Shown: positions 25,641-34,834, counted from the stretch's first letter. The stretch: DNA of 64,000 nt from Microbacterium sp. SMR1 (GCF_003289625.1 NZ_QMBN01000001.1:124001-188000), one strand, 5' to 3'. A program made the numbers and translations. The notes: generated from the letters alone by a model not told the origin.

Positions 25641-26180
25641 TCAGACGAATCGGCCCAGGCTGATACCTGCGTACGCGAGCGCGGCGACCGTCTCGCCGTC
25701 GTCGATCCGTCTCTCGGCGACCTGACGCACGGCCTCGGCGAACGGGATCCACACGACGCGCTCGATGCCTTCTTCCCGCTGGGATGACGCCGCGTCCTCC
25801 GCCTCCGCGAGGCCGCGCGCGAGAAAGACGTGTTCCGGGGCCACCGCGATGCCGTTGAGCGCATTCATCCGCCCGATGGCCTCCCATGAGGCGGCTACGA
25901 GGCCCGTCTCCTCGAGCAGTTCGCGCTTCGCAGCCACGAGCGGTTCCTCGCCGTCAGTCCCGCCTGCCGGCACCTCGAGCGAACGCCCCGTCGTGTAGCG
26001 GTCGACCTCCACGAAGCAGACTCGATCCTGCTCGTCGACGGCCACGACGAAAACGGCCGGATGCCGCATCTCGACGACGCCGTAGATCCCGTCTCCCGCC
26101 GGCCCGGTCACCTCGTCCTCGCGAACGGAGATCCACCGGTTCTCGTACGTCGTGCGGGTGCTTCGCGTCGTCCACGCCAT
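25641..26180 (-). CDS. Nudix hydrolase, ADP-ribose pyrophosphatase-like
   Basis: 179 residues. The Nudix box is recognisable as PAGGTDGEEPLVAAKRELL followed by EETGL (about residues 71-94); the first loop is one residue shorter than the classical G-x5-E spacing. MRHPAVFVVAVDEQDRVCFV and RYTTGRSLEVPAGG resemble ADP-ribose pyrophosphatases. The likely reaction is cleavage of an NDP-sugar. The start is probably leaderless: TAGGGT (minus strand 26187-26192) ends 6 nt before the ATG, and a 7-bp tandem repeat lies in the presumed -35 area. Confidence 0.87.
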   Translation of the reverse strand: MAWTTRSTRTTYENRWISVREDEVTGPAGDGIYGVVEMRHPAVFVVAVDEQDRVCFVEVDRYTTGRSLEVPAGGTDGEEPLVAAKRELLEETGLVAASWEAIGRMNALNGIAVAPEHVFLARGLAEAEDAASSQREEGIERVVWIPFAEAVRQVAERRIDDGETVAALAYAGISLGRFV

Positions 26181-26186
26181 GCCGCT

Positions 26187-26192
26187 ACCCTA
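26187..26192 (-). promoter_or_regulatory. Leaderless -10 of the Nudix gene
   Basis: TAGGGT on the minus strand ends 6 nt before the ATG at 26180. Confidence 0.5.
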
Positions 26193-26202
26193 GAGCGCCC
26201 CG

Positions 26203-26230
26203 CGCCCTGCGCCCTGTGCCCTGCGCCCTG
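26203..26230. repeat. 7-bp tandem repeat, four copies
   Basis: CGCCCTG-CGCCCTG-TGCCCTG-CGCCCTG. It lies 10-40 bp upstream of the Nudix -10 and directly abuts the 36-bp dispersed repeat. Slippage could change the copy number. Confidence 0.75.
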
Positions 26231-26265
26231 CGATATATCTGTCGGACCGGCGGGGCTGGTGTCGC
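26230..26265 (+). repeat. 36-bp dispersed direct repeat, copy A
   Basis: It shares 32 of 36 bases with copy B (27275-27310), both beginning GCGATAYATC and containing GTCGGACCGGCGGGGC. Weaker similarity continues in register for about 55 more bases in both copies. Confidence 0.8.
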
Positions 26266-26424
26266 GTCGGCCGGCCCCCGAGGCGCATCCTGCACCGCGA
26301 GTCCGACGGTTGTATCCGACTCGAGGTCGCTCGGCGCTCCTCCCCAGTCCGCAGCGGGTCCGCTCCCTCCACAGACGGCCGATGTCCTGAGCGACGAGAT
26401 CGCGTTCGCGGCGAACGTCGGTGA

Positions 26425-27267
26425 ATGAGCGGATACGAACTGGCCACGAGAATCCGTGCGATGGGCGGGTGCGTGCGGTCGCGCTGGTTGACCTCGCGAG
26501 GCGTCACTCGGTTGCAGCTGGCGCGGGCGGTCGAGAGGGGCGCGCTCGTCAGGGTCCGGCACGGTGTCTACGCGGTTCCGGATGCCGAGCCGGCTGTCCT
26601 CGAAGCCGCTGCCCACGGCGGCGAGGTGTGCTGCGCTTCGGCGTTGCGACGGCGCGGCGTGTGGGTGCTCGAGCCGCAGGAACGCCTGCACGTGCGGATC
26701 GGGCGTGCAGGGCGGGTGCACGCGCACCCGGGATGCCGCTGCGTCACGCATCACGACGGGGATGCAGCGGCATTCGGTGTCGTCTCGCTCGTCCACGCGC
26801 TCGTGCAGGCGGACTCATGCCTCGGTGCGGAGGCGTTCTTCGTGGCCTTTGAGTCGGCGTGGCGGCTCGGCCTGCTCACGCGCGCAGACCGGGCGGAGGT
26901 GCGCCTGACGCTCCCGGCCCGCTTCCGATACCTCGTCGATCTCGCTCGTCCCGATGCCGACAGCGGGCTCGAGTCCCTCCTGTGGCTGCGCCTCTCGCGG
27001 CTGGGCATCTCCGTCGAGAGTCAGGTTCTCATCCCGGGCGTGGGGCGGGTCGACTTCCTCGTCGCGGGGTGCCTCATCATCGAGGTGGACGGCCGTCTCA
27101 ACCACGAGGGCGCGTCGCTGCGGCACAAGGATCTCGTGCGCGACGCCGAAGCGGCGGCGATCGGCTACGAGACTCTGCGCTTCGACTATGCCCTCGTCGT
27201 CTTCGAGTGGACGCGCGTCGAGCGGGCCGTCCTCGCGCGTCTCGACGCGATCCGCCGACGCCGCTGA
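26425..27267 (+). CDS. AbiEi-like N-terminus fused to DUF559 nuclease-like domain
   Basis: 280 residues. The N-terminus (about 15-75: LTSRGVTRLQLARAVERGALVRVRHGVYAVP) is the winged-helix typical of AbiEi-type type IV antitoxins. The C-terminus (about 175-280) is DUF559-like, a very-short-patch-repair/endonuclease fold: VDFLVAGCLIIEVDG holds the D...ExD-type catalytic residues. Such single-gene proteins are widespread in Actinobacteria and of unproven function, with a nuclease or toxin-antitoxin link suspected. No AbiEii partner is adjacent. It is bracketed by two copies of a dispersed repeat. Confidence 0.78.
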   Translation: MSGYELATRIRAMGGCVRSRWLTSRGVTRLQLARAVERGALVRVRHGVYAVPDAEPAVLEAAAHGGEVCCASALRRRGVWVLEPQERLHVRIGRAGRVHAHPGCRCVTHHDGDAAAFGVVSLVHALVQADSCLGAEAFFVAFESAWRLGLLTRADRAEVRLTLPARFRYLVDLARPDADSGLESLLWLRLSRLGISVESQVLIPGVGRVDFLVAGCLIIEVDGRLNHEGASLRHKDLVRDAEAAAIGYETLRFDYALVVFEWTRVERAVLARLDAIRRRR

Positions 27268-27274
27268 CGCAGTC

Positions 27275-27310
27275 GCGATACATCCGTCGGACCGGCGGGG
27301 CGGATGTCGC
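27275..27310 (+). repeat. 36-bp dispersed direct repeat, copy B
   Basis: Second copy, 1,045 bp downstream of copy A and in the same orientation. It lies 8 nt after the AbiEi/DUF559 stop and 114 nt before dapA. The GTAT near 27357 sits at the same offset as in copy A. Confidence 0.8.
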
Positions 27311-27412
27311 CTCGCGGCGCTGCCGTGCCGCCACCAGCACCTCCGGTCCTGCGAACGTATCGGCGACCGGGAGTCAGCCCGTCGGTCATACGCGATGCAA
27401 AGGCGGAACCGA

Positions 27413-27418
27413 TACCCT
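27413..27418 (+). promoter_or_regulatory. Leaderless -10 of dapA
   Basis: TACCCT ends 6 nt before the dapA ATG (27425); no Shine-Dalgarno is present. Confidence 0.55.
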
Positions 27419-27424
27419 GAGACC

Positions 27425-28402
27425 ATGACGCACTCGGGCAATCCCTTCGGACAGGTCCTCGTCGCGCTGGTCACTCCCATGACCGCCGACGGTGAGGTCG
27501 ACTGGCCCGCCGTCGAGAAGCACATCGACGACGTCATCACCGCGGGCGCCGACGGCATCGTCGTCACCGGTACGACGGGCGAGACGAGCACGCTCACCGA
27601 CCCCGAGAAGCTCCGCCTCGTCGAGGTCGGCAAGTCGGTCTCCGCCGGTCGCGCGAAGATCATCACGGGCGGTGGCTCGAACGAGACCGCGCACGCCATC
27701 GAGCTGTACAAGGCCAGCGAGAAGGCCGGCGCCGACGGCATCATGATCGTCACGCCGTACTACAACAAGCCCACGCAGGCCGGTATCCTGACGCACTTCC
27801 GCCTCGTCGCCGATGCGACCGACCTGCCGGTCATCCTCTACGACATCCCCGGACGCACGGGTGTTCCGATCAAGTACGAGACGATCCTGCGCCTCGCCAA
27901 GCACCCCAACATCCTGGCGGTCAAGGACGCGAAGGGCGACTTCAGCGAGGTCAGCCGCGTGCTGAACCAGACCGACCTCATGTACTTCTCCGGTGACGAC
28001 GCCAACGTGCTGCCGCACCTCTCCATCGGCGCGAGCGGCCTCATCGGCGTCACGGCGAACATCACCGCGACCCCGTACCGCACGATCGTCGACGCGGTGA
28101 ACCGGGGCGACCTCGCCGCGGCGACCGCGGCGCACAAGAGCCTCGAGCCCCTCGTACGCGCCGTCATGACGCACGTCCCGGGCACCGTGAGCGCGAAGTA
28201 CATCCTGCACGGCCTGGGCCGCATCTCGAGCCCGCGCGTGCGGCTGCCCCTCGTCGGCCCCGAAGAGTGGGAGGCCGCCATCATCGAGGACGAGCTCGCC
28301 CTCGTCTCGGGCGTCCCCGGCGCCGACTTCTCCAACTTCCGTCCCGACCGTAACGCCGCCGCCGGCGGTGCGCTGCCCAAGGTGCACGGGACGACCCGCT
28401 AG
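27425..28402 (+). CDS. dapA: 4-hydroxy-tetrahydrodipicolinate synthase
   Basis: 325 residues. Conserved class I aldolase features: GTTGE loop (residues 49-53), Y139 in ILYDIPGRTG and Schiff-base K167 in LAVKDAKGD. DapA condenses pyruvate with aspartate semialdehyde, the committed step to lysine and meso-diaminopimelate. It precedes rnj by 52 nt, probably as one transcription unit. The start is probably leaderless. The 25-residue C-terminal extension is Gly/Ala-rich and probably disordered. Confidence 0.97.
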   Translation: MTHSGNPFGQVLVALVTPMTADGEVDWPAVEKHIDDVITAGADGIVVTGTTGETSTLTDPEKLRLVEVGKSVSAGRAKIITGGGSNETAHAIELYKASEKAGADGIMIVTPYYNKPTQAGILTHFRLVADATDLPVILYDIPGRTGVPIKYETILRLAKHPNILAVKDAKGDFSEVSRVLNQTDLMYFSGDDANVLPHLSIGASGLIGVTANITATPYRTIVDAVNRGDLAAATAAHKSLEPLVRAVMTHVPGTVSAKYILHGLGRISSPRVRLPLVGPEEWEAAIIEDELALVSGVPGADFSNFRPDRNAAAGGALPKVHGTTR

Positions 28403-28416
28403 ACGAAAACAAATGA

Positions 28417-28439
28417 GGATGCCGCATACGTCGGCGTCC
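28417..28439 (+). promoter_or_regulatory. Hairpin directly before the rnj Shine-Dalgarno
   Basis: GGATGCCG (28417-28424) pairs with CGGCGTCC (28432-28439, one G-U pair). GAGGAAG begins 2 nt later. It may act as a weak dapA terminator or affect rnj translation. Confidence 0.45.
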
Positions 28440-28454
28440 CGAGGAAGCGTGCCA

Positions 28455-30131
28455 ATGCCCACGAACGTCTTCAGCCCGCCCGCTCTCGAACCCGGAACGC
28501 TGCGGGTGTACCCGCTCGGAGGCCTCGGCGAGGTCGGCCGGAACATGACCGTCTTCGAGTACGCGGGCAAGCTCCTCGTCGTCGACTGCGGCGTGCTCTT
28601 CCCCGAGGAGCACCAGCCGGGCGTCGACCTGATCCTGCCCGACTTCGAGCCGATCAAGCATCGCCTCGACGACATCGTCGGTGTCGTCCTGACCCACGGC
28701 CACGAGGACCACATCGGGGCGGTTCCCTACCTGCTCAAGCTCAAGGGTGACATCCCCCTCATCGGCTCGGGACTCACGCTCGCCCTCATCGAGGCGAAGC
28801 TCAAGGAGCACCGCATCCGCCCCTACACCCTGACGGTCACCGAGGGGCAGGAGGAGCAGGTCGGCCCGTTCGACCTCGAGTTCATCGCGGTCAACCACTC
28901 GATCCCCGACGCGCTCGCGGTCGCCGTCCGTACCCCCGCGGGGCTCGTCCTCGCGACGGGTGACTTCAAGATGGATCAGCTCCCGCTCGACGGCCGCATC
29001 ACCGACCTGCGTGCCTTCGCGCGACTGGGCGAGGAGGGCGTCGACCTGTTCCTCGTCGACTCCACCAACGCGGACGTTCCCGGCTTCACGCCGACCGAGC
29101 GCGGCATCGGTCCCGTTCTCGACCAGGTCATCAGCAAGTCGCCGCGCCGTGTCATCGTCGCGAGCTTCTCGAGCCACGTGCACCGCGTGCAGCAGGTCGT
29201 GGATGCCGCGGCCGCGAACGGTCGCCGCGTCGCCTTCCTCGGCCGCAGCATGGTCCGCAACATGACCATCGCCGAGAACCTGGGGTACCTCAACGTCCCC
29301 GACGGCGTGCTCATCGATTACAAGAAGGCCAAGGACCTGCCCGACGATCGCATCGTCTACATGTCGACGGGCTCCCAGGGCGAGCCGATGGCCGTGCTCT
29401 CGCGCATGGCCAACCTCGAGCACGCGATCGAGCCCGGGCCGGGAGACACCGTCATCCTGGCGTCGAGCCAGATCCCGGGCAACGAGAACGCGATCTACCG
29501 CGTCATCGACGGGCTGACCAAGCTCGGCGCGAACGTCGTGCACAAGGGCAACGCCAAGGTGCACGTGTCGGGACACGCCGCCGCGGGCGAGCTGCTGTAC
29601 TGCTACAACATCCTCAAGCCGCGCAACGTGCTCCCGGTGCACGGGGAGTACCGTCACCTGATGGCGAACGCGAAACTCGCGCAGGACACCGGCGTTCCGG
29701 AGGATCGCACGATCCTGGCCGAGAACGGTACCGTCGTCGACCTCAAGGACGGCGTCGCGGAGGTCGTCGGCCAGCTCGACATCGGTTTCGTGTACGTCGA
29801 CGGCTCGACCGTGGGCGAGATCACCGACGCCGATCTCAAGGATCGTCGGATCCTGGGCGAGGAAGGCTTCATCTCGGTCATCGTCGTCGTGGACGGCAAG
29901 ACGGGACGAGTCGTGAGCGGCCCGGACATCCACGCGCGGGGTGTCGCCGAGGACGACGCGGTGTTCGAGGGCGTCAAGCCGAAGATCGCGGCTGCGCTCG
30001 CGGAAGCCGTGCAATCGGGGACGCGAGACAACCACGCGCTCTCACAGGTCGTCCGCCGCACGATCGGCCGCTGGGTGAACCAGTCGCTCCGACGTCGCCC
30101 GATGATCGTCCCGGTCGTCATCGAGGCCTGA
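28455..30131 (+). CDS. rnj: Ribonuclease J
   Basis: 558 residues of the metallo-beta-lactamase/beta-CASP family. The zinc motif is THGHEDHIGAVP near residues 80-91, followed by VNHSIPDALAV and the ATGDFKMD strand. The beta-CASP region (about 220-370) contains FSSHVHRVQQ, and the late His site is PVHGEYRHLM. RNase J has 5'-3' exo- and endonuclease activity and matures and degrades mRNA and rRNA, complementing PNPase. GAGGAAG 7 nt before ATG 28455 fixes the start. Located between dapA and ftsK, as in many actinobacteria. Confidence 0.95.
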   Translation: MPTNVFSPPALEPGTLRVYPLGGLGEVGRNMTVFEYAGKLLVVDCGVLFPEEHQPGVDLILPDFEPIKHRLDDIVGVVLTHGHEDHIGAVPYLLKLKGDIPLIGSGLTLALIEAKLKEHRIRPYTLTVTEGQEEQVGPFDLEFIAVNHSIPDALAVAVRTPAGLVLATGDFKMDQLPLDGRITDLRAFARLGEEGVDLFLVDSTNADVPGFTPTERGIGPVLDQVISKSPRRVIVASFSSHVHRVQQVVDAAAANGRRVAFLGRSMVRNMTIAENLGYLNVPDGVLIDYKKAKDLPDDRIVYMSTGSQGEPMAVLSRMANLEHAIEPGPGDTVILASSQIPGNENAIYRVIDGLTKLGANVVHKGNAKVHVSGHAAAGELLYCYNILKPRNVLPVHGEYRHLMANAKLAQDTGVPEDRTILAENGTVVDLKDGVAEVVGQLDIGFVYVDGSTVGEITDADLKDRRILGEEGFISVIVVVDGKTGRVVSGPDIHARGVAEDDAVFEGVKPKIAAALAEAVQSGTRDNHALSQVVRRTIGRWVNQSLRRRPMIVPVVIEA

Positions 30132-30143
30132 CCCGCGTCGTTC

Positions 30144-30167
30144 CGCGGTAATGGGGGAACCCCCGCG
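30144..30167 (+). terminator. Compact hairpin between rnj and ftsK
   Basis: CGCGG (30144-30148) and CCGCG (30163-30167) enclose a GGG/CCC-rich stem. It sits immediately upstream of the ftsK -10, so it may end rnj transcription. No T-run. Confidence 0.4.
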
Positions 30168-30173
30168 TACCGT
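30168..30173 (+). promoter_or_regulatory. Leaderless-type -10 of ftsK
   Basis: TACCGT ends 6 nt before the ftsK ATG; the intervening GGAGGA could also act as a close Shine-Dalgarno. Confidence 0.45.
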
Positions 30174-30179
30174 GGAGGA

Positions 30180-32903
30180 ATGGCCAGGAGCACGAACGCG
30201 CCCTCCGGACGCCGCGCACCGGCGAAGACCTCGACCTCGCGCGCCCGCAAGAGCGAACCGACACCCAAGCGATACGTCGACGAGGCCGACCGGCCTCCGG
30301 TGATCGCGCGCGCCTGGATGGGGCTCGCCCACGCCACGGGCGGAATGTTCCGTGCATTCGGACCCGAGACGCTCGAGAAGGACCAGCGTCGCGACGGGCT
30401 GCCCTTCCTCCTCGTGCTGCTCGCGATCGCGGGCGCGGCGGTCGAATGGTTCATGATCGGAACCGAGGCCGGCACGCTCGTGAGCGCCTACACGGTGGGC
30501 TTCCTCATCGGTCGTGAGGCGTTCATCATGCCGGTGCTGCTGCTCTTCCTCGCGGGCTGGCTGTTCCGGCATCCCGCGTCGGTCAACGACAACGGGCGTA
30601 TCGGCATCGGTTTCGGCCTGTTCATCCTCTCTGTGGCGGGGTTCTGCCATGTCTTCGGCACGCGCCCCGAGCCCAAGGCCGGTGCGCTCGAGCTGAGCGC
30701 GTCGGGCGGGTTGTTCGGATGGGCCGTGGGGGAGCCGCTGACCATCCTCACCGTCTACGGGGCTGCGGCCGTCCTGGGTCTCGTCACGGTCCTCAGCATC
30801 CTCATCCTCACCAAGACGCCGCCGAACCGTATCGGCAGCCGCCTCGGCGACCTGTACGCCTGGATGTTCGGCGCCGAGCGTCCGGCCGCCGACCCCGATG
30901 GCGACGCTCCGACCGTCGCCTTCTCGCCGAAGAAGGGCAAGAAGGGGACGCAGGCGGAAGTGGACGACGACGAGGACGAAGACGCGTTGCCGTGGTGGCG
31001 TCGCAACAAGAGCGGCCGCGAGGAGGATCCCGACGACGGCAGTGCGTCGCAGGACCTCACCGAGCTTCTCGGCCCCTCCGTCGCCGGTTCCGTCGCCGGC
31101 GGATTCGAGCAGGCCGTCGCCACGCCGCCCCCGCTTCCCGACGCGCCGACCGAAATCATCGACCCCTCCGTCATCGAGCGTGCCGCCACCGCCGCGCGCT
31201 CCGGCCGACCGGCCGACACCGCCGTGCGCGATGACCACGACACCGGTGAGATCGAAGAGCTGCCCGGGCTCACCGGCCTCGGCGGCGACTTCCACGGTCA
31301 GCCCCCGGCGACGCCGTACCGCCTGCCCGCCGTCGCGGCGCTCGGCGCCGGCACCCCCGCCAAGACGCGGTCCGAGGCGAACGACGCGATCGTGCGGGCC
31401 ATCACCGGTGTCTTCGAGCAGTTCTCGATCGACGCCAAGGTCACCGGGTTCTCGCGTGGGCCGACAGTCACGCAGTACGAGATCGAGGTCGGGCCCGGCA
31501 CCAAGGTCGAGAAGATCACGGCCCTGACGAACAACATCGCCTACGCCGTCGCCTCGAACGAGGTTCGCATCCTCGCGCCCATCCCCGGGAAGAGCGCGAT
31601 CGGCGTCGAGATCCCCAACACCGACCGCGAGATCGTCACGCTCGGAGACGTGCTGCGCTCGAACGCCGCGACCTCGTCGACCCACCCGATGACGATCGGC
31701 GTCGGCAAGGATGTCGGCGGCGGATTCGTCGTCGCGAATCTCGCGAAGATGCCTCACCTGCTCGTCGCCGGTTCGACCGGGTCGGGTAAGTCGAGCTTCG
31801 TGAACTCGATGATCACGAGCCTGCTGATGCGGGCGAAGCCCACCGACGTCCGGATGGTCCTCATCGACCCCAAGCGCGTCGAGCTCACGAGCTACGCCGG
31901 CGTGCCGCACCTGATCACCCCCATCATCACGAACCCGAAGAAGGCGGCCGAGGCGCTGCAGTGGGTCGTGAAAGAGATGGACATGCGGTACGACGATCTC
32001 GCGTCGTTCGGCTTCCGTCACATCGACGACTTCAACAAGGCCGTCGTGGCCGGTGAGATCCAGCTCCCGGCGGGCAGCGAGCGCGTGCTCAAGCCGTACC
32101 CCTACCTCCTGGTCGTCGTCGACGAGCTCGCCGACCTCATGATGGTCGCTCCGCGCGACGTCGAGGACTCGATCGTCCGCATCACCCAGCTCGCACGCGC
32201 CAGCGGCATCCACCTCGTGCTCGCGACCCAGCGACCGTCGGTCGACGTCGTGACGGGCCTCATCAAGGCCAACGTGCCGTCACGGCTCGCGTTCGCCGTC
32301 ACGAGCGTCACGGACTCCCGCGTCATCCTCGATCAGCCCGGCGCCGACCGGCTCATCGGTCAGGGCGACGCCCTCTTCCTGCCGATGGGCACGTCGAAGG
32401 CCATCCGTGTGCAGGGCGCGTGGGTGGCGGAGTCGGAGATCGAGAAGGTCGTCGCACACGTGAAGGGCCAGGCCCAGCCGGAGTACCGCTCCGACGTGGC
32501 CGCGGTCGCCGAGAAGAAGGAGATCGACGCCGACATCGGTGACGACCTCGAGCTGCTGCTCGCCGCCGCCGAGCAGATCGTGTCGACCCAGTTCGGGTCG
32601 ACGTCGATGCTGCAGCGCAAGCTGCGCGTCGGGTTCGCCAAGGCCGGACGCCTCATGGACCTCCTCGAATCTCGCGAGATCGTCGGGCCCTCGGAGGGTT
32701 CGAAGGCGCGTGACGTCCTCGTCACCCCCGACCAGCTGCCGACCGTCCTGGCACGGCTGCGGGGAGAGGACCCGCCGGCTCCCGCGGCTGCCGCTCCCGC
32801 CGGCGGCGCCGTCGACCCCGTCGAAGCGCAGTTCGAGGGGCTGGAGGTCGTCGACGGTGACGACGCCTCCGAAGACGCCTGGGGCCTCACCGGACGCGAC
32901 TGA
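30180..32903 (+). CDS. ftsK: DNA translocase FtsK/SpoIIIE
   Basis: 907 residues. An Arg/Lys-rich cytoplasmic N-terminus is followed by about four or five hydrophobic helices (about 75-215), a long acidic linker (about 230-390), the motor domain (about 400-790) and a winged-helix gamma domain (about 800-860). Walker A is [13 protein letters not shown] near residue 531 and Walker B is [13 protein letters not shown]. The gamma end contains [20 protein letters not shown]. It pumps DNA at the septum and helps resolve chromosome dimers. The C-terminal 45 residues are acidic and low complexity. Confidence 0.97.
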   Translation: MARSTNAPSGRRAPAKTSTSRARKSEPTPKRYVDEADRPPVIARAWMGLAHATGGMFRAFGPETLEKDQRRDGLPFLLVLLAIAGAAVEWFMIGTEAGTLVSAYTVGFLIGREAFIMPVLLLFLAGWLFRHPASVNDNGRIGIGFGLFILSVAGFCHVFGTRPEPKAGALELSASGGLFGWAVGEPLTILTVYGAAAVLGLVTVLSILILTKTPPNRIGSRLGDLYAWMFGAERPAADPDGDAPTVAFSPKKGKKGTQAEVDDDEDEDALPWWRRNKSGREEDPDDGSASQDLTELLGPSVAGSVAGGFEQAVATPPPLPDAPTEIIDPSVIERAATAARSGRPADTAVRDDHDTGEIEELPGLTGLGGDFHGQPPATPYRLPAVAALGAGTPAKTRSEANDAIVRAITGVFEQFSIDAKVTGFSRGPTVTQYEIEVGPGTKVEKITALTNNIAYAVASNEVRILAPIPGKSAIGVEIPNTDREIVTLGDVLRSNAATSSTHPMTIGVGKDVGGGFVVANLAKMPHLLVAGSTGSGKSSFVNSMITSLLMRAKPTDVRMVLIDPKRVELTSYAGVPHLITPIITNPKKAAEALQWVVKEMDMRYDDLASFGFRHIDDFNKAVVAGEIQLPAGSERVLKPYPYLLVVVDELADLMMVAPRDVEDSIVRITQLARASGIHLVLATQRPSVDVVTGLIKANVPSRLAFAVTSVTDSRVILDQPGADRLIGQGDALFLPMGTSKAIRVQGAWVAESEIEKVVAHVKGQAQPEYRSDVAAVAEKKEIDADIGDDLELLLAAAEQIVSTQFGSTSMLQRKLRVGFAKAGRLMDLLESREIVGPSEGSKARDVLVTPDQLPTVLARLRGEDPPAPAAAAPAGGAVDPVEAQFEGLEVVDGDDASEDAWGLTGRD

Positions 32904-32907
32904 CGGA

Positions 32908-32913
32908 TAGGCT
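32908..32913 (+). promoter_or_regulatory. Leaderless -10 of pgsA
   Basis: TAGGCT ends 7 nt before the GTG of pgsA (32921). Confidence 0.5.
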
Positions 32914-32920
32914 CGGCTCC

Positions 32921-33493
32921 GTGGCGATCCCTCGGCAACTGCCCAACGCGATCACGATCGCGCGCATCCTGTGCGCCCCCGTCTTCCTCTGGCTGCTGCT
33001 GGTCGACGGGGGAGCGGACGGCGCTTTGCGCTGGTGGGCCGGCGTGCTCTTCATCGTCGCGATCGCGACGGACGGCATCGATGGGTACCTCGCCCGCAAG
33101 TACCGCATCGTCACGGATCTCGGAAAGCTGCTCGATCCGATCGCCGACAAGGTTCTGACCGGCCTGGCCTTCGTCGGGCTCTCGATGCTCGGCGAGCTCC
33201 CCTGGGCGGTCACCATCGTCGTGCTCGTGCGCGAGCTGGGCATCACCGTGCATCGGCTCATCGTCGCGGGCGATCACGTCGTCGCCGCGGCGTGGATGGG
33301 CAAGCTCAAGACCGTCGCACAGGCGATCGCACTGTCACTGGCCCTCCTGCCGCTGTGGACGATCGTCGGCGACTGGATCCACGTGGTCAACGGCATCGCG
33401 ATGTGGATCGCCGTGCTGCTGACCGTCGCGAGCGGCATCGATTACGTCATCACCGCCGTCCGCGGCGCGCGACGGAGCGGAGTGGGATCGTGA
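32921..33493 (+). CDS. pgsA: CDP-diacylglycerol-glycerol-3-phosphate 3-phosphatidyltransferase
   Basis: 190 residues with about five membrane helices. The CDP-alcohol phosphatidyltransferase signature DG-x2-AR-x8-G-x3-D-x3-D is present as DGIDGYLAR followed by DLGKLLDPIADK. It makes phosphatidylglycerophosphate, the precursor of phosphatidylglycerol and cardiolipin. GTG start, probably leaderless, and 4-nt (GTGA) overlap with cinA downstream, the usual actinobacterial pgsA-cinA-clgR order. Confidence 0.93.
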   Translation: MAIPRQLPNAITIARILCAPVFLWLLLVDGGADGALRWWAGVLFIVAIATDGIDGYLARKYRIVTDLGKLLDPIADKVLTGLAFVGLSMLGELPWAVTIVVLVRELGITVHRLIVAGDHVVAAAWMGKLKTVAQAIALSLALLPLWTIVGDWIHVVNGIAMWIAVLLTVASGIDYVITAVRGARRSGVGS

Positions 33494-34035
33494 CGGCGCG
33501 CGAGCATGTCCACGACCTCCCGGATGATGTCGAGGCGACACTCGTCTCGCCGGGTCGGCGCACCGACGCCGAGCGCCTCATCGAGCGACTCGGCGAGCTG
33601 GGATGGACGCTCGCCGTGGCCGAGTCGCTGACAGGCGGACTCGTGGTCGCCGAGCTCGTCGCGGTCTCGGGAGCGTCGTCGGTGGTGCGCGGCGGAGTCG
33701 TCGCCTATGCGACCGAGCTGAAGCAGCGGCTGCTCCACGTCGATGGCGCACTGCTCGAGGCGCATGGGGCGGTGCACCCGCGGGTCGCGCGTCAGATGGC
33801 CGAGGGTGCGCGCGCCGCGCTCGGGCCGGGTGATGCAGTGGCGGATGTCGGCATCGCCACGACCGGTATTGCGGGACCGGGCTCACCTGATGGACAGCCC
33901 GTCGGAACGGTGCACATCGCGGTGGCGACGGCGCTCGGTGTGCGGGTCGAGAGCCTGCACCTCGCGGGCGACCGTGTGCAGATCCGCGCGGAGGCCACCG
34001 CCCGGGCGATCCGGTTGGCGCTCGACGCGCTGTGA
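33490..34035 (+). CDS. CinA-family nicotinamide-nucleotide amidohydrolase (PncC)
   Basis: 181 residues, only the C-terminal CinA (PncC) domain without the N-terminal MoeA-like part. LAVAESLTGGLVVAELVAVSGASSVVRGGVVAY holds the catalytic Ser/Thr region, and GIAGPGSPDGQPVGTVHIAV is the conserved second motif. It deamidates NMN to nicotinate mononucleotide in NAD salvage. The GTG start overlaps the pgsA stop by 4 nt. The first 25 residues are a non-conserved acidic tail. Confidence 0.9.
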   Translation: MTAREHVHDLPDDVEATLVSPGRRTDAERLIERLGELGWTLAVAESLTGGLVVAELVAVSGASSVVRGGVVAYATELKQRLLHVDGALLEAHGAVHPRVARQMAEGARAALGPGDAVADVGIATTGIAGPGSPDGQPVGTVHIAVATALGVRVESLHLAGDRVQIRAEATARAIRLALDAL

Positions 34036-34192
34036 CGGAATAGACGAGCGGCGATCGCGGTTCTTCTCATCGTGAGCAGCGCATGTCAACTCTCATCCGA
34101 CCCACAGCAGGAGCGGGCTAGGGTGACGTGCTGATGAGATACCGTTGTCCACCCGGGACAAGCCAGCACCACGACGAAGGAGGGGGTCCGAG

Positions 34193-34513
34193 ATGATCTT
34201 GGTTCGACAGGAGATCGGCGACGTTCTGCGTGACCTCCGCCTGCAGAAGGGCCGCACGCTCCGGCAGGTGGCCAGCCGCGCCAGCGTCGCGCTCGGCTAT
34301 CTGAGCGAGGTCGAGCGCGGGCAGAAGGAAGCATCGAGCGAGATCCTCGCCGCGGTGGCCGAAGCCCTCGACGTGCCGATCTCGAGCATCATGCGCGAAG
34401 TCGGCGACCGCATCTCCGTGCTGGAGGGGCTGCCGGTGCTCTCGGATGTCGTGCCCGACGACATCGCGGGTCTCGACAACGACCTCATCGCACCCGAGCT
34501 CTCGCTGCACTGA
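34193..34513 (+). CDS. clgR: ClgR-like XRE-family transcriptional regulator
   Basis: 106 residues. The helix-turn-helix core LRQVASRASVALGYLSEVERGQKEASSEIL and the flanking RQEIGDVLRDLRLQKGRT closely resemble ClgR, the activator of clp protease and related genes in Actinobacteria. Its place between cinA and recA agrees. AAGGAGGGGG 8 nt before ATG 34193 fixes the start. The acidic C-terminus (VVPDDIAGLDNDLIAPELSLH) resembles the degradation-signal tail that makes ClgR a Clp substrate in other species, though that is inferred. The 157-nt upstream region has its own promoter space. Confidence 0.88.
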   Translation: MILVRQEIGDVLRDLRLQKGRTLRQVASRASVALGYLSEVERGQKEASSEILAAVAEALDVPISSIMREVGDRISVLEGLPVLSDVVPDDIAGLDNDLIAPELSLH

Positions 34514-34528
34514 GCTTCGCGCGGTCCG

Positions 34529-34753
34529 ATGCGTCGCAGTGAATTCGATCGCGCCGTCGAGGCGGAGTTCGCCGGCCGCGGTCCTGCGCTGATCGACGAT
34601 CTCGCGCTGGGGCCGCTGGGCGACCGCACCGCGCGCCAGGCATTGGCCGACGGCGAGCCGCCTCGCGCCGTATGGCTCGCGTTGTGCGTCGAGGCCGACG
34701 TACCCGAGCCCCGACGTTACGGGGTCGGGCGGCTGGATCCGCGGGAACGCTGA
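34529..34753 (+). CDS. DUF3046 domain protein
   Basis: 74 residues. The pattern RRSEFDRAVEAEF ... DLALGPLGDRTARQALADGEPPRAVWLALC matches DUF3046, a small actinobacterial family almost always next to recA. The function is unknown. It lies 15 nt after clgR, probably in the same transcript, and before the recA promoter. No convincing Shine-Dalgarno is present. Confidence 0.85.
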   Translation: MRRSEFDRAVEAEFAGRGPALIDDLALGPLGDRTARQALADGEPPRAVWLALCVEADVPEPRRYGVGRLDPRER

Positions 34754-34818
34754 CGGTCCCACGTGCGGGCGCGGACACTGTGCGTGTTCGATGCTGAACC
34801 GGATGTTCCGGCGTGTCG

Positions 34819-34834
34819 TCGAATATCCGTTCGA
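34819..34834. promoter_or_regulatory. LexA (SOS) box of recA
   Basis: TCGAAT-ATCC-GTTCGA, one base from the consensus TCGAAC-N4-GTTCGA. It lies about 200 nt upstream of the recA ATG, with a TAGTGT hexamer (34843-34848) just downstream as a possible -10. Confidence 0.8.

Noticed and set aside
27311-27424. A lysine riboswitch or other aptamer upstream of dapA
   Set aside because: The -10 lies 6 nt before the ATG, leaving no leader, and the upstream bases belong to the dispersed repeat.
28281-30035. A long antisense frame over rnj
   Set aside because: A shadow of the rnj codon pattern; no family features.
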